Made by a program: the position numbers and the translations under genes. A stretch of 64,000 bases of DNA from Pseudodesulfovibrio sp. 5S69 (GTDB lineage Bacteria; Desulfobacterota; Desulfovibrionia; Desulfovibrionales; Desulfovibrionaceae): positions 3,219,501 to 3,283,500 of the forward strand of contig NZ_CP146609.1 in the NCBI RefSeq assembly GCF_037094465.1. Reading direction: 5' to 3'. The notes under the pieces were generated by a model that was not told the DNA's origin, searched no databases, and saw only the letters and a program-made list of their open reading frames with translations. Below, one piece after another: positions 13,800 to 22,820 of this stretch (its first letter is position 1; every line of letters begins with the position of its first letter).

Positions 13800-15968
13800 C
13801 TAGCCCTGCGGGTAGTCGAGGGCTTCGGGGATCATCACTTCGGCCAGGGCGTTGCCCGCACGGTCCTTGGCCAGACGGGAGCCGGCCAGGCACATGTCGA
13901 CCGTGGCCTTGAGTTCGCGGAAGCGGACGAGCTCCGGCCGCGAGCACTTGGACTGGTCGCCCAGCGTGCCGTCCTGGGCGCATTCGTCCTTGGACTTCAG
14001 CTCGGGCTCGCACTTCTCGGCGATCCCGCCATCCGGGGTCGGGCAGCGGTTCCAGTTGAAACCGTAAACCAATTCGGAGCAGATGCGGGCCACTTCACCG
14101 GCGGCGCGGGCGGCCTGCACGTGGCACAAGTCCTTGTAGAATCCGGTCAGGTCGTCCAGCCCCTCGGCCAGGGTCATGGACATGGGGCCTTTCTCCATGA
14201 GCTCCATGACGTCGCAGGCCAGGAAGTAGGGGCCGAGAATCCAACCCAGCGCGTCGGCCATGGGGAAGGTCACGCCCTGCCGTTTGTTGTGGTAGAGCTT
14301 GCGGCCGTCCTGGTCCTTGGCCTCCTGGAGATGGCCCAGGGTCCACTGCCACAGCTCCATGGCCGCGGCCAGCACGTAGCCGCCCAGGCCGGGAACGTCC
14401 TGGCCCGCGCGGCGCATCTGCGTGATCCAGTTCTCCATGATGCAGCCGAAGATGTCGGAAGTCATGGTCATGGTCAGGTGGCGGCGCTGCACGGCCTCGG
14501 GGCCTTCGTAGGTGGCCTCGAGCTGGCAGTCGGTCCATTTCTGCATGAGGAAGCCGGGGCAGTCCTCGGTGATACCGTATCCGCCGACCAGGGCCACGGC
14601 CTCGCGCATCTTGTTGGCGCCCTCGCCCGTGTTCCAGAGCTTCACGCCCGGGTTGAGGACGCCCGCCAGGGCCTCCATGTAGGCGTACTGGACCAAGGTG
14701 TCGCTCAAAAGCTCGTTGTACCGGGCCTCGTCGCGCGTGCCCGCCGGAGCGTATTCCAGCTTGATGAATTCGCGGACCTGGTCGTGCAGCTTGCGCAGGA
14801 CGGCCATCTGCTTGCGGATGGAAGTCACGCCCTCGGACTCGAAGTGGGCCTCCTTGGCTTTTTCGATGGGATCGAAGCGGTCGGCCAGGCGCGCGGCCGC
14901 GAAGGCCAGGGAACAGCCCGCTTCGCCGGCGGCCCAGACGTCCGCCAGACGCTGCAGGGCGTCCTCGTTGATCTGCAAGCCCTTGTCGTAGCGCGGCGAG
15001 CCTTCCTTGCAGGCGTCGCCGCCCCGGAAACGGTTGCGGTGGTACCGGATGACCGGCTCCACGGCGGAAAGCAGCTTGGCCGAGGTCATCAGTCCCACGG
15101 GGATGCGGGTGCGGTGGAAGACCGCGCCGATGATCTCGGAGTGGTTGTACTTGGGCACGATCACGCCGTCGACCACGTCATAGCCGCCGATGATGCGGGA
15201 AGCGGGCACCTTGAGGTTGAGCACGGGGTCGCGGGTGGACGAAAGCTGGTGGACCATCTTCAGCGTGGGCGCGCCGCGGTCGAAGGTGCCCTCGTCGCCC
15301 TCTTCGAGGATGACCATGAAGGTCCCCTTGATGCGCTCGTCGTTGGACTCCACGGCGGCGGTGACGAAGTTGGCGAAGTCCATGTTGGTGATGAACCGGC
15401 CGCGCTTGTCGACCTGAAGCATGGGCTCCTCGCCGTTGTTCCACTCGGCCACGGTGGCCTTGCCGCAGAGCACGCCGGTGTCCACGCCCACGTAGGGCAG
15501 CGGCTCGGTCAGGGCAAACGCCCCGCGCCAGATTTCGCGGTCCTCGCCCGGCTGGGGCGGGACGCAGGCGGACATGTACTTGTCGCGCTGCTCGGGGGTG
15601 CCCTTCTCGTGGATGGGGGCCAGGGCCAGGCAGGAGGCCAGGGAGGAGGTGGCCGCACCGGCGTCCACCCAGGCCAGTTCGAAGGCGACCAGGGCCAGGG
15701 CCAGGTTCTTGGGGCCCTCGATGAAGCCGCCCTGATGGGGATCCATGAATAATGCGGTCAATCCGGCCTGGTCGAAAGCGGTCAAAAGCTCGCCCTTCTG
15801 CTCGGTCCATTCGTGCGTGTCGCGCGCCCCTTCGGCCACCAGTTTGGCGACGGTGGTGCGGGCGATGGAACGGGCGCTCTGCACGGACATCTGGAGATCG
15901 AACCGCTCGGCGAAACGCCACATGATCTGACGGACATCGTCTCCCGGAAGGGTACGAAGTGTATACAT
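13800..15968 (-). CDS. Acyl-CoA dehydrogenase family protein (large form)
   Basis: The 722-residue protein is clearly longer than classical 380-residue acyl-CoA dehydrogenases. It has the N-terminal helical domain, a middle beta domain (FALTEPLPYVGVDTG; MDFANFVTAAVE), and the C-terminal helical domain. The likely catalytic base is Glu488 in ATYEGPEAVQRR, the position matching YEGT in homologues. The extra C-terminal region of about 190 residues carries scattered cysteines (CPTPDGG, CEPEL, CAQDG, CSRPEL). It heads the minus-strand operon with ETF-quinone oxidoreductase, EtfB and EtfA, so it probably oxidises an acyl-CoA or related thioester. The substrate is not identifiable from the sequence. 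Confidence 0.83.
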   Translation of the reverse strand: MYTLRTLPGDDVRQIMWRFAERFDLQMSVQSARSIARTTVAKLVAEGARDTHEWTEQKGELLTAFDQAGLTALFMDPHQGGFIEGPKNLALALVAFELAWVDAGAATSSLASCLALAPIHEKGTPEQRDKYMSACVPPQPGEDREIWRGAFALTEPLPYVGVDTGVLCGKATVAEWNNGEEPMLQVDKRGRFITNMDFANFVTAAVESNDERIKGTFMVILEEGDEGTFDRGAPTLKMVHQLSSTRDPVLNLKVPASRIIGGYDVVDGVIVPKYNHSEIIGAVFHRTRIPVGLMTSAKLLSAVEPVIRYHRNRFRGGDACKEGSPRYDKGLQINEDALQRLADVWAAGEAGCSLAFAAARLADRFDPIEKAKEAHFESEGVTSIRKQMAVLRKLHDQVREFIKLEYAPAGTRDEARYNELLSDTLVQYAYMEALAGVLNPGVKLWNTGEGANKMREAVALVGGYGITEDCPGFLMQKWTDCQLEATYEGPEAVQRRHLTMTMTSDIFGCIMENWITQMRRAGQDVPGLGGYVLAAAMELWQWTLGHLQEAKDQDGRKLYHNKRQGVTFPMADALGWILGPYFLACDVMELMEKGPMSMTLAEGLDDLTGFYKDLCHVQAARAAGEVARICSELVYGFNWNRCPTPDGGIAEKCEPELKSKDECAQDGTLGDQSKCSRPELVRFRELKATVDMCLAGSRLAKDRAGNALAEVMIPEALDYPQG

Positions 15969-16244
15969 AAGTGTCTTCCCTAAAAGGTTGTTTATGGACT
16001 GGGGATTTCAGTTATCAATAATAGTCGGGGACGATAGGCCATTGTCCCTGGTGAGTCAAAGTCTTTTTGCCCCTTAAACAAGTGTTTCAGCGGCTTCCCG
16101 GGCGTTCCGGACCCGTTTTCGCCCCCTCAGAACCGTTCTCTTCCGAGGATTCCGGAAATGCGGATTCCCGGTGCTGGAATCCCGCTTTGACTTCGCTTCC
16201 GATTCCCTGCACTATCGCGCCATCTCAGCAAGGCGGCAGAGGTG

Positions 16245-19200
16245 ATGAGCCTAGAAATTCCGAACATACGAACCCTGGCCGGGGCCATAGGCGCCCTGTC
16301 CGAGGGTGCGCCCGGCGGCGGCCCCGGCATCGGGGAGCTGACCGCGGAGTTCATGACGTGGTGCGACCAGGCGCCCCACCCGGCCCACGACGAGGCCGTG
16401 CCCCAGGCCGAGGCCGTCCTGGCCCTGTACCGCTTGGCCGCCAACTCAGGCGACATCCACACGGTCCAGACCTGCCTCCAGGCCCTGGTCCGCTCGACCC
16501 GGTTCGGCCGGACCCTGTGCGCCCGCTGCATCAACGCCCACAACGCGCCCCTGCCCCGCCTGGCCCCCAAGGTGGCGGCCTGGCCCGCCCGTGACCGGCT
16601 GGCCCTGGTCCACGGGATGCTCAAGGATTTCCCCGGCGACATGGACCGCGAGACCCTGGCCTGGATCGAGGAGTTGCTCAAGCCGCTCATGGGCACCGAC
16701 CCCGAGGAACTGGTCCCGTTCGTGGCCCGGCTCGGCGAACAGGACGAAGTCCTGGCCTTCCCGGTCCGGCAGGTCATCGTGGGCGGACTCTTCGGCCGCT
16801 GGATCAACTCCCGGCTGACCAACGGCGTGGAGGGCGCCGACCAGGAACAACTCTGCCAGGTCATCCGCGGCGTGGGCGACTCGGCCTACGGCGAGGTCCT
16901 GGCCAAGGCCGTGGACCTGGGCCGTCTCGAACCGGACGCGGCGCTCCTGCGGACCATCGCGGCCGTGGGCGAGGCGGGCAACAAGACCATCCTCGGCACG
17001 CTGCTCAAAATTCTGCCCAAGGCCGACGTCCGGCTCGCCGGGGCGTGCCTGGACGCGCTCATCAGCCAGGACCATCCCGCCATGGGCAAGCTGCTGGCCT
17101 CGGTCCGCTCCCGTATGCCGAGCATCCGCACGGCCGCCGTGTCCCGCGCCCCCCTGCTCGGCGACATCGGCTTCGTCCAGTACATCTCTTCCCTGCCCGA
17201 AGAACGCCGGGAGAACGCCCAGTTCGAAATGCTCGGCGCGCTGGAGGCGATCGCCCCGGACTTCGTGCGCAACGTGGCCGGGGACTGTCCGCCCAGGGGC
17301 ACCATTTCCCCCCGCGTGCTGGAGGCCGCCCCCCCGTCGCCGCCCCATCGGGAGGCGCCCGCGCCGCCCAAGGCCGGTTTTCTCAAGGGGCTGTTCAAAT
17401 CCAAACCCAAGCGCCTTCAGGACCTGTTGCCCAAGCCCGGCAACGTCCGCGACCAGGACCTGCCCGGCTCCGTGGTGGACGGCGCACAGTTGGAAAACCG
17501 CGAACTGACCGGGCTCGGCCTGGCCGGGTCCTCCTTCGCCCACACCCGGTTCTTCAAAGGAAAGCTGAACAACACCGACCTGGCCGACGGGACCTTCCGC
17601 GACTGCTCGGCGTCCGGCACCGAATTCCGGGAGGTGCGCTTCACCGGCACGGAACTCGCCGGCACCCGGTTCGAGGACTGCGTGTTCACGGACTGCACGT
17701 TCACGGGCGCGTTCCTGTCAGGCTGCACCTTCGAGGGGTGCCGGTTCCGACACTCGGTGTTCAGCGAGGCCGCCTTCCGCGACTGCAGGCTGGCCCGCAC
17801 GGACTTCACCGCCTGCACCCTGGCCGGGAGCGCCCTGCATGGCTGCTCCGTGCGCTCCACCCGGTTCAATGCGTGCGACCTGTCCTTCGCCGAACTCATC
17901 GGCGACGAATTCCGGGGCTTGGAATTCCGCCACACTTGTCTGCACGCCCTGTACGTCCGGGACTGCGTGCTGCTGTCCCTGGAGCTGCACGGCTCGTTCG
18001 TGACCCGATCCATCATCAAGAATTCCGACGCCGGGCACCCGCAGTTCCTGGCCAACCGCCTCCGCCAAATGACCCTGTTCGCCAGGGAGACGGAAATGGG
18101 CACCCCGCCGAAGAGCCGGGAGACCGATCCGTTCCGGGCCCAGAAGGCACTGGCCGCGTGGTCCAGGGAGCTGACCTTCATGCGCCGGGAACGGCGCATG
18201 CTCGAAAACAACCGGCAGCGCATGCACCGAGCCATGGGCACCCTGTCCAGGGACCAGCAGGCCTTCCTGCGCATGCTCCCCATACTCCTGGACAGCGACC
18301 TGTTCGAGCGCCGCTACAATTTCGGCAACATCCCGTCCTCGCGGGTCTGGGGCTATTATCCCTGCCTGACCGACCTGGAACTGGCCAGAGAGCGGCTGGG
18401 GCTGGAGCCGGAGTTCGATCCCTCGCCCGAGGTGCGCATCCTGGCGGTCTACGCCATGGGCAGCCTGGGCACCGTGGCCCAGACATCGAGTTCGGACCTG
18501 GACTGCTGGGTCTGTTACGACGGCGACGTGACCATGACCATGGAGCACGGCCTCAAGCGCAAACTCGAAGCCATGTCCCTGTGGGCAGACAGCGACTACG
18601 GCCTGGAAGTCCATTTCTACCCCATGCGCATGGACGACGTGCGCGACAACCGCTTCCTGTCCGGGGACGAGGAGAGTTCGGGCTCGGCCCAGGTCCTGCT
18701 GCTCAAGGAGGAGTTCTACCGCACGGCGCTGAAGCTGGCGGGCAAGAACATCGCCTGGTGGGTCACTCCGGCCGGGGCCAGCCGCAAGATGTACGAGTCG
18801 TGCATCCGCGCGGCCAGGCGCTACCCCCTGTGCGGCAAGCCGCGCCTGGAGGACTTCGGCCACCTGGCCGAGGTGCCGCCGGCCGAATATTTCGGCGGGT
18901 CCCTGTGGCAGATGGTCAAGGCCGTCCACTCGCCCTTCAAATCCGTGCTCAAGCTCGGCCTGCTGGAGACCTACGCCGCGCCGGGTGCGTCCGCCCTGCC
19001 CCTGTGCGACCGCATCAAGCGCAACCTGATCCGCAACCGCCAGGGGCGGCTCGACACCGATCCGTACACCGCCCTGTATTCTACCCTGCACGATTACTAT
19101 TCCGGGCGCGGAGAGGACAACGCCGCGGCCCTGCTCAAGGAGTCCTTCCGGCTCAAGGCCAACCTGTCGGACATCCCCCTGTTCATGAACCTGCCCACCC

Positions 19201-20084
19201 GGCCGGAGGACGAGTCCCTGATCTCGGTCCTGTTCGGCTCGGGCTACGTGGAGCCGGGCCGACTGGTCGAGACGCACCGCACCTGGCCGTTCGAGAAGTC
19301 CCTGCGCATGGGCTCGCACGTGCGCCGGTACATGGTCGACACCTACCAGCGCATCCAGGAGGGGCTGTCCGCGAACGGCCGGGCCAAGGGCAGGACCAGG
19401 GCCCTGGTCAACCCCGAGGACCTGACGCGCATGGGACGGCGCATCGCGGCCAACTTCGCGAGGAAGAACCACAAGATCATGCGCGTGCCGTTCATGGACA
19501 CCCGTGAGAACGGCTTCCCCATTCTGCATTTCTCGGCGGAAAAGGCGCCGGGCAAACCGCCCGCCTGGACCGTGCGCGGGGGCGAGCGGGTGGAGGCCAA
19601 GCAATCCGCCGAGCATCTCCAGCTCCTGCACCGCAACCAGGACCCGGTGCACCTGCTGGCCTGGCTCCTGGCCAACCGCATCTACGCCCCCAAGAGCCTG
19701 TTGCAGGCGGACCGGACCATCGCGCCCATCGCCCTGATCGACCTGCAAAAGCTCATGGCCGCCCTGCACGACTTCTTTCCCTTTGCCGAGACCTTCGAGC
19801 CGGACATCAACGAGGGGCTGCGCGCCGAGGAGGTCGAGCGGGCCTTCTTCATCCTCAACCTGGCCGCCCCGCCCGAGACCGGTCGCATTGAGCAGGCCGC
19901 GGTGATCTACGCCACCAACTGGGGCGAGATGTTCTGTCGCACCTTCCTGCGGCCCGGCCAGATGTTCGAGCACGGGCCGACCCGCTTCCTGGCCGAAAAG
20001 ATCGGGCAACCGCTGGCCGAAACCGTGCAACTGGGGCTCTTCATTCCCAAGGGGTCGCAATGCAGAAGAATCAGCCTGGCCTGA
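16245..20084 (+). CDS. Class I adenylate cyclase with N-terminal HEAT-like and pentapeptide-repeat regions
   Basis: This protein of about 1279 residues makes cAMP from ATP if active. The C-terminal part, from about residue 640, matches class I (enterobacterial CyaA-type) cyclases: LFERRYNFGNIPSSRVWGYY, then GSLGTVAQTSSSDLDCWVCY with the metal-binding Asp752 and Asp754 (numbered from GTG 16242), followed by LKEEFYRTALKLAGK. The first 370 residues look like helical HEAT-type repeats. Residues about 410-590 are pentapeptide repeats (many A-D/N-L-x-x and F-x-x-C units, rich in cysteine). This N-terminal arrangement differs from CyaA of enterobacteria and suggests membrane or protein interaction. 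ATG 16245 has AGAGG upstream; GTG 16242 is also possible. Confidence 0.85.
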   Translation: MSLEIPNIRTLAGAIGALSEGAPGGGPGIGELTAEFMTWCDQAPHPAHDEAVPQAEAVLALYRLAANSGDIHTVQTCLQALVRSTRFGRTLCARCINAHNAPLPRLAPKVAAWPARDRLALVHGMLKDFPGDMDRETLAWIEELLKPLMGTDPEELVPFVARLGEQDEVLAFPVRQVIVGGLFGRWINSRLTNGVEGADQEQLCQVIRGVGDSAYGEVLAKAVDLGRLEPDAALLRTIAAVGEAGNKTILGTLLKILPKADVRLAGACLDALISQDHPAMGKLLASVRSRMPSIRTAAVSRAPLLGDIGFVQYISSLPEERRENAQFEMLGALEAIAPDFVRNVAGDCPPRGTISPRVLEAAPPSPPHREAPAPPKAGFLKGLFKSKPKRLQDLLPKPGNVRDQDLPGSVVDGAQLENRELTGLGLAGSSFAHTRFFKGKLNNTDLADGTFRDCSASGTEFREVRFTGTELAGTRFEDCVFTDCTFTGAFLSGCTFEGCRFRHSVFSEAAFRDCRLARTDFTACTLAGSALHGCSVRSTRFNACDLSFAELIGDEFRGLEFRHTCLHALYVRDCVLLSLELHGSFVTRSIIKNSDAGHPQFLANRLRQMTLFARETEMGTPPKSRETDPFRAQKALAAWSRELTFMRRERRMLENNRQRMHRAMGTLSRDQQAFLRMLPILLDSDLFERRYNFGNIPSSRVWGYYPCLTDLELARERLGLEPEFDPSPEVRILAVYAMGSLGTVAQTSSSDLDCWVCYDGDVTMTMEHGLKRKLEAMSLWADSDYGLEVHFYPMRMDDVRDNRFLSGDEESSGSAQVLLLKEEFYRTALKLAGKNIAWWVTPAGASRKMYESCIRAARRYPLCGKPRLEDFGHLAEVPPAEYFGGSLWQMVKAVHSPFKSVLKLGLLETYAAPGASALPLCDRIKRNLIRNRQGRLDTDPYTALYSTLHDYYSGRGEDNAAALLKESFRLKANLSDIPLFMNLPTRPEDESLISVLFGSGYVEPGRLVETHRTWPFEKSLRMGSHVRRYMVDTYQRIQEGLSANGRAKGRTRALVNPEDLTRMGRRIAANFARKNHKIMRVPFMDTRENGFPILHFSAEKAPGKPPAWTVRGGERVEAKQSAEHLQLLHRNQDPVHLLAWLLANRIYAPKSLLQADRTIAPIALIDLQKLMAALHDFFPFAETFEPDINEGLRAEEVERAFFILNLAAPPETGRIEQAAVIYATNWGEMFCRTFLRPGQMFEHGPTRFLAEKIGQPLAETVQLGLFIPKGSQCRRISLA

Positions 20085-20383
20085 ACGACCGGACCTGCTG
20101 GGCCGTGATCTTCACTTCCGTGCGCACGGACCGGGACGACGGCTACGCCGCGACCGCCGGGCGCATGCTCGAACTGGCCCGGTCCATGCCCGGCTTCCTG
20201 GGCGCGGATTCCGCCCGCGAGGAGGTCGGCATCACCGTGTCCTACTGGGACAGCCCGGAGGCCATCCGAGCGTGGCGCGAACACCCCGAGCACAGGGCTG
20301 CCCAGGCGCGCGGCCGCAAAGAATGGTACGCCTCCTTCACCACCCGCGTCTGCAAGGTGGAGCGCGAAAGCCGATTCCCCTGA
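20060..20383 (+). CDS. Antibiotic biosynthesis monooxygenase (ABM) domain protein
   Basis: The 107-residue protein resembles the ABM family of small dimeric ferredoxin-like folds: WAVIFTSVRTDRDDGYA, MLELARSMPGFLGADSAREE, then ITVSYWDSPEAIRAWREHPEHRAAQARGR and WYASFTTRVCKVER. The YWDSPEAI.AW..H.EH.AAQ..GR pattern is typical of this group. Function in the family ranges from quinol oxidation to heme degradation and is unknown here. It overlaps the end of the cyclase gene by 25 bp in another frame, so it is translationally linked to it. Confidence 0.75.
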   Translation: MQKNQPGLNDRTCWAVIFTSVRTDRDDGYAATAGRMLELARSMPGFLGADSAREEVGITVSYWDSPEAIRAWREHPEHRAAQARGRKEWYASFTTRVCKVERESRFP

Positions 20384-20479
20384 CCGACCCGCAAAATTTC
20401 CCTTTTTTGGCAATGCATTCGGAAGTCGATATCTCTTCACCATCGACAAACACTGACGAATGATATATGCCTGCTCTCC

Positions 20480-20516
20480 ATCAACGCCGCATACAATTTT
20501 GTATTTCGGCGTTGAT
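20480..20516 (+). promoter_or_regulatory. Long hairpin in the nhaC leader
   Basis: ATCAACGCCG (20480-20489) pairs perfectly with CGGCGTTGAT (20507-20516), and inside it ATACAA pairs with TTGTAT around a 2-nt loop. The hairpin ends 45 bp before the antiporter ATG and has no following T-run, so it looks more like a cis-regulatory RNA or an operator dyad than a terminator. Confidence 0.45.
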
Positions 20517-20561
20517 TTCGATTATTCCGTACTCCAACGAGCATATTTCAAAGGGAACTTT

Positions 20562-22259
20562 ATGCGTAAATCTCTCATCCTGACGGCCGCCTGCCTGGCG
20601 GCCTTTCTCATGCCCGCCCTCGCCCTGGCCGCCGATCCGGCGGTGGTCGCGGCCAACGCCGAACACTGGGGGTTGCTGACCCTGATCCCGCCGCTGCTGG
20701 CCATCGCCCTGGCCTTTGCCAGCAAGAACGTCATCCTGTCGCTGTTCATCGGCGTGTTCTCGGGCTGTTTCATGCTCGAACTGGAGGGATGGGACGTGTA
20801 CCACGCCCTGATCGGCGGATTCCTGCACCTGTCCACCCAAGTCCTGACCTCGCTGGCCGACCCATGGGACGCGGGCATCGTGCTCCAGGTTCTGGCCATC
20901 GGCGGGCTCATCGCGCTGATCTCCAAGATGGGCGGGGCACAGGCCATCGCCGGGGCGATCTCCCGTTGGGCCAGGACGCCGCGCTCCTCCCAACTGGCCG
21001 CCTGGTGCATGGGCCTGTTCATCTTTTTCGACGACTACGCCAACTCCCTGACCGTGGGCCCGATCATGCGCCCGGTGACCGACCGCCTGAACGTCTCGCG
21101 CGAGAAGCTGGCCTTCATCATCGACGCCACGGCCGCGCCCATCGCGGGCATCGCCCTCATCTCCACCTGGGTAGCCTACGAGGTCGGCCTGATCCGCGAC
21201 GGCTACCAGACCATCGGCATCACCGGCAACGCCTACGGCATCTTCGTCCAGACCATCCCGTTCCGGTTCTACAACATCTACATCCTGCTCTTCATCCTCC
21301 TGGCCGTGTGGCTCAAGCGCGACTTCGGGCCCATGTATGCGGCCGAGATGCGCGCCCGGACCCACGGCAAGGTGCTCGGCGACAACGCCGTGCCCATGGC
21401 CTCGGACGAGGCCACCACCCTGGAACCCGCCTCGCACGTGAAACCGTCGGTCTGGAGCGCCATCCTGCCCATCGGTACCCTCATGGTCGCCGCCTTTCTC
21501 GGCTTCTACTTCAACGGCTACCAGAACCTCGACGACCCGGCCGTACTGGCGGCCGTCAACGCCTCGCCCCTGTCCTTCACCTCCATGCGCATCTGCTTCG
21601 GGGCCTCGGACGCCTCGGTGGTCCTGTTCCAGGCCGCCCTGATCGCCTCTCTGGTGGCCATCGCCATGGCCGTGATCCGCAAAATCATGCCCCTCAAAGA
21701 CGCCATCGAGACCTTTGTCACGGGCATCAAGTCCATGAACATCACCGCGGTCATCCTGCTTCTGGCCTGGTCCCTGTCCGGGATCATGAAGGAACTGGGC
21801 ACGGCCACCTACCTGGTGGGCGCGCTGTCCGACGCCCTGCCCGCGTACCTGCTGCCGTCGATCATCTTCATCCTCGGCTCGATCATCTCGTTCGCCACCG
21901 GGACCTCCTACGGGACCATGGGCATCCTCATGCCCCTGACCATTCCCCTGGCCTTCGCCCTGAACCCGGCCCCGGAGTTCGTGGTCCTTTCCGTGGGCTC
22001 GGTCCTGACCGGAGCCATCTTCGGCGACCACTGCTCGCCCATCTCGGACACGACCATCCTGTCCTCCATGGGCGCGGGCTGCGACCACATCGACCACGTT
22101 CGCACCCAGCTGACCTACGCCGTGGTCGTGGCAGGCCTGGCCATCGTCACCGGCTACCTCCCGGCGGGCCTCGGCCTGCCCGTCACCCTGACCCTGCCGC
22201 TGGGCATCCTGGCCACGGCCCTGGTCATCCGCTTTGCGGGCAAGAAGGTCGACGCCTGA
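20562..22259 (+). CDS. NhaC family Na+/H+ antiporter
   Basis: The 565-residue integral membrane protein belongs to the NhaC-type antiporters. A cleavable-looking N-terminus (MRKSLILTAACLAAFLMP then ALALAAD) precedes about 11-12 hydrophobic helices. Conserved polar membrane motifs include FIFFDDYANSLTVGPIMRP, IIDATAAPIAGIALISTWV and IFGDHCSPISDTTILSSMGA. The family exchanges Na+ for H+, with some members exchanging amino acids or other substrates. I chose ATG 20562 because AAGGGAA lies upstream and the protein then begins with a signal-like helix; a longer in-frame ATG at 20460 would add an unlikely leader spanning the hairpin at 20480-20516. Confidence 0.85.
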   Translation: MRKSLILTAACLAAFLMPALALAADPAVVAANAEHWGLLTLIPPLLAIALAFASKNVILSLFIGVFSGCFMLELEGWDVYHALIGGFLHLSTQVLTSLADPWDAGIVLQVLAIGGLIALISKMGGAQAIAGAISRWARTPRSSQLAAWCMGLFIFFDDYANSLTVGPIMRPVTDRLNVSREKLAFIIDATAAPIAGIALISTWVAYEVGLIRDGYQTIGITGNAYGIFVQTIPFRFYNIYILLFILLAVWLKRDFGPMYAAEMRARTHGKVLGDNAVPMASDEATTLEPASHVKPSVWSAILPIGTLMVAAFLGFYFNGYQNLDDPAVLAAVNASPLSFTSMRICFGASDASVVLFQAALIASLVAIAMAVIRKIMPLKDAIETFVTGIKSMNITAVILLLAWSLSGIMKELGTATYLVGALSDALPAYLLPSIIFILGSIISFATGTSYGTMGILMPLTIPLAFALNPAPEFVVLSVGSVLTGAIFGDHCSPISDTTILSSMGAGCDHIDHVRTQLTYAVVVAGLAIVTGYLPAGLGLPVTLTLPLGILATALVIRFAGKKVDA

Positions 22260-22280
22260 CCGGACCGCGCACGACACAAA

Positions 22281-22316
22281 AAACGCCCGGATCGGTTCTC
22301 CGATCCGGGCGTTTTC
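22281..22316. terminator. Bidirectional terminator between nhaC and the GNAT gene
   Basis: AAACGCCCGGATCGG and its inverse CCGATCCGGGCGTTT form a 15-bp stem with a 4-nt loop. A-rich and T-rich flanks allow termination of both convergent transcripts. Confidence 0.9.
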
Positions 22317-22337
22317 CGTTGCCACGGCCATGCCGCG

Positions 22338-22817
22338 CTAAAAACGGTAGCGGTAGTATTTGACGTCCACGTCCATTAGCGGAACCGTATCCGGGACCTC
22401 GGCCCGGCCCACCTCCGTGAAGCCGGATTTCTCATAGAAGCGATGCGCCGCGTGGTACACGTCCACGGTACCGAGAAATATCTCACGCACCCCGCGGGCC
22501 CTGGCCCGGTCGAGCAGGGTTCGCATGAGCTTCGCGCCCACGCCGCGTTCCCTGCCCCGGTACGCCTTCTTGACGAACATCTTGCGCAGGGCGCAGACCC
22601 CGCCGCCCACATCCTTCAGCGCGATGGTCCCGATGAGCTCGTCGCCCTCGAAGGCGAGCCAGAAATCGCCCGCGCCGTATTGGTAGTAGTCCGGGATGTC
22701 GCGCAGGTCCGGCTGCTTCGCGGCCGAGGTGGCCACGCCGAATTCCGCGATCTGGATATGGGTGATGAGTTCGACGATGGCGTCGGCGTCGTGCCCGGAG
22801 TACTCGACGATGCGCAA
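22338..22817 (-). CDS. GNAT family N-acetyltransferase
   Basis: The 159-residue protein has the GNAT fold: WLAFEGDELIGTIALKDVG, the pantetheine strand LRKMFVKKAYRGRERGVG with the R-x-x-R/G-x-G/A acetyl-CoA loop, and the C-terminal FLGTVDVYHAAHRFYEKSGF. The acceptor substrate is unknown. The only plausible start is TTG 22817, which lies 3 nt after the holB stop with GTAGG upstream, so it is probably translated by coupling. It ends the purA-holB-GNAT gene string before the terminator. Confidence 0.8.
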   Translation of the reverse strand: MRIVEYSGHDADAIVELITHIQIAEFGVATSAAKQPDLRDIPDYYQYGAGDFWLAFEGDELIGTIALKDVGGGVCALRKMFVKKAYRGRERGVGAKLMRTLLDRARARGVREIFLGTVDVYHAAHRFYEKSGFTEVGRAEVPDTVPLMDVDVKYYRYRF

Positions 22818-22820
22818 GAC

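Noticed and set aside
13287..15752. 821-codon plus-strand open frame opposite the acyl-CoA dehydrogenase
   Set aside because: It lies antisense to a clear enzyme gene and has the composition of an antisense shadow; it also runs through the intergenic repeat.
20460..20561. N-terminal extension of the NhaC protein from ATG 20460
   Set aside because: The extension would be translated through the leader hairpin and would move a good signal-like helix away from the N-terminus. ATG 20562 has a ribosome binding site.
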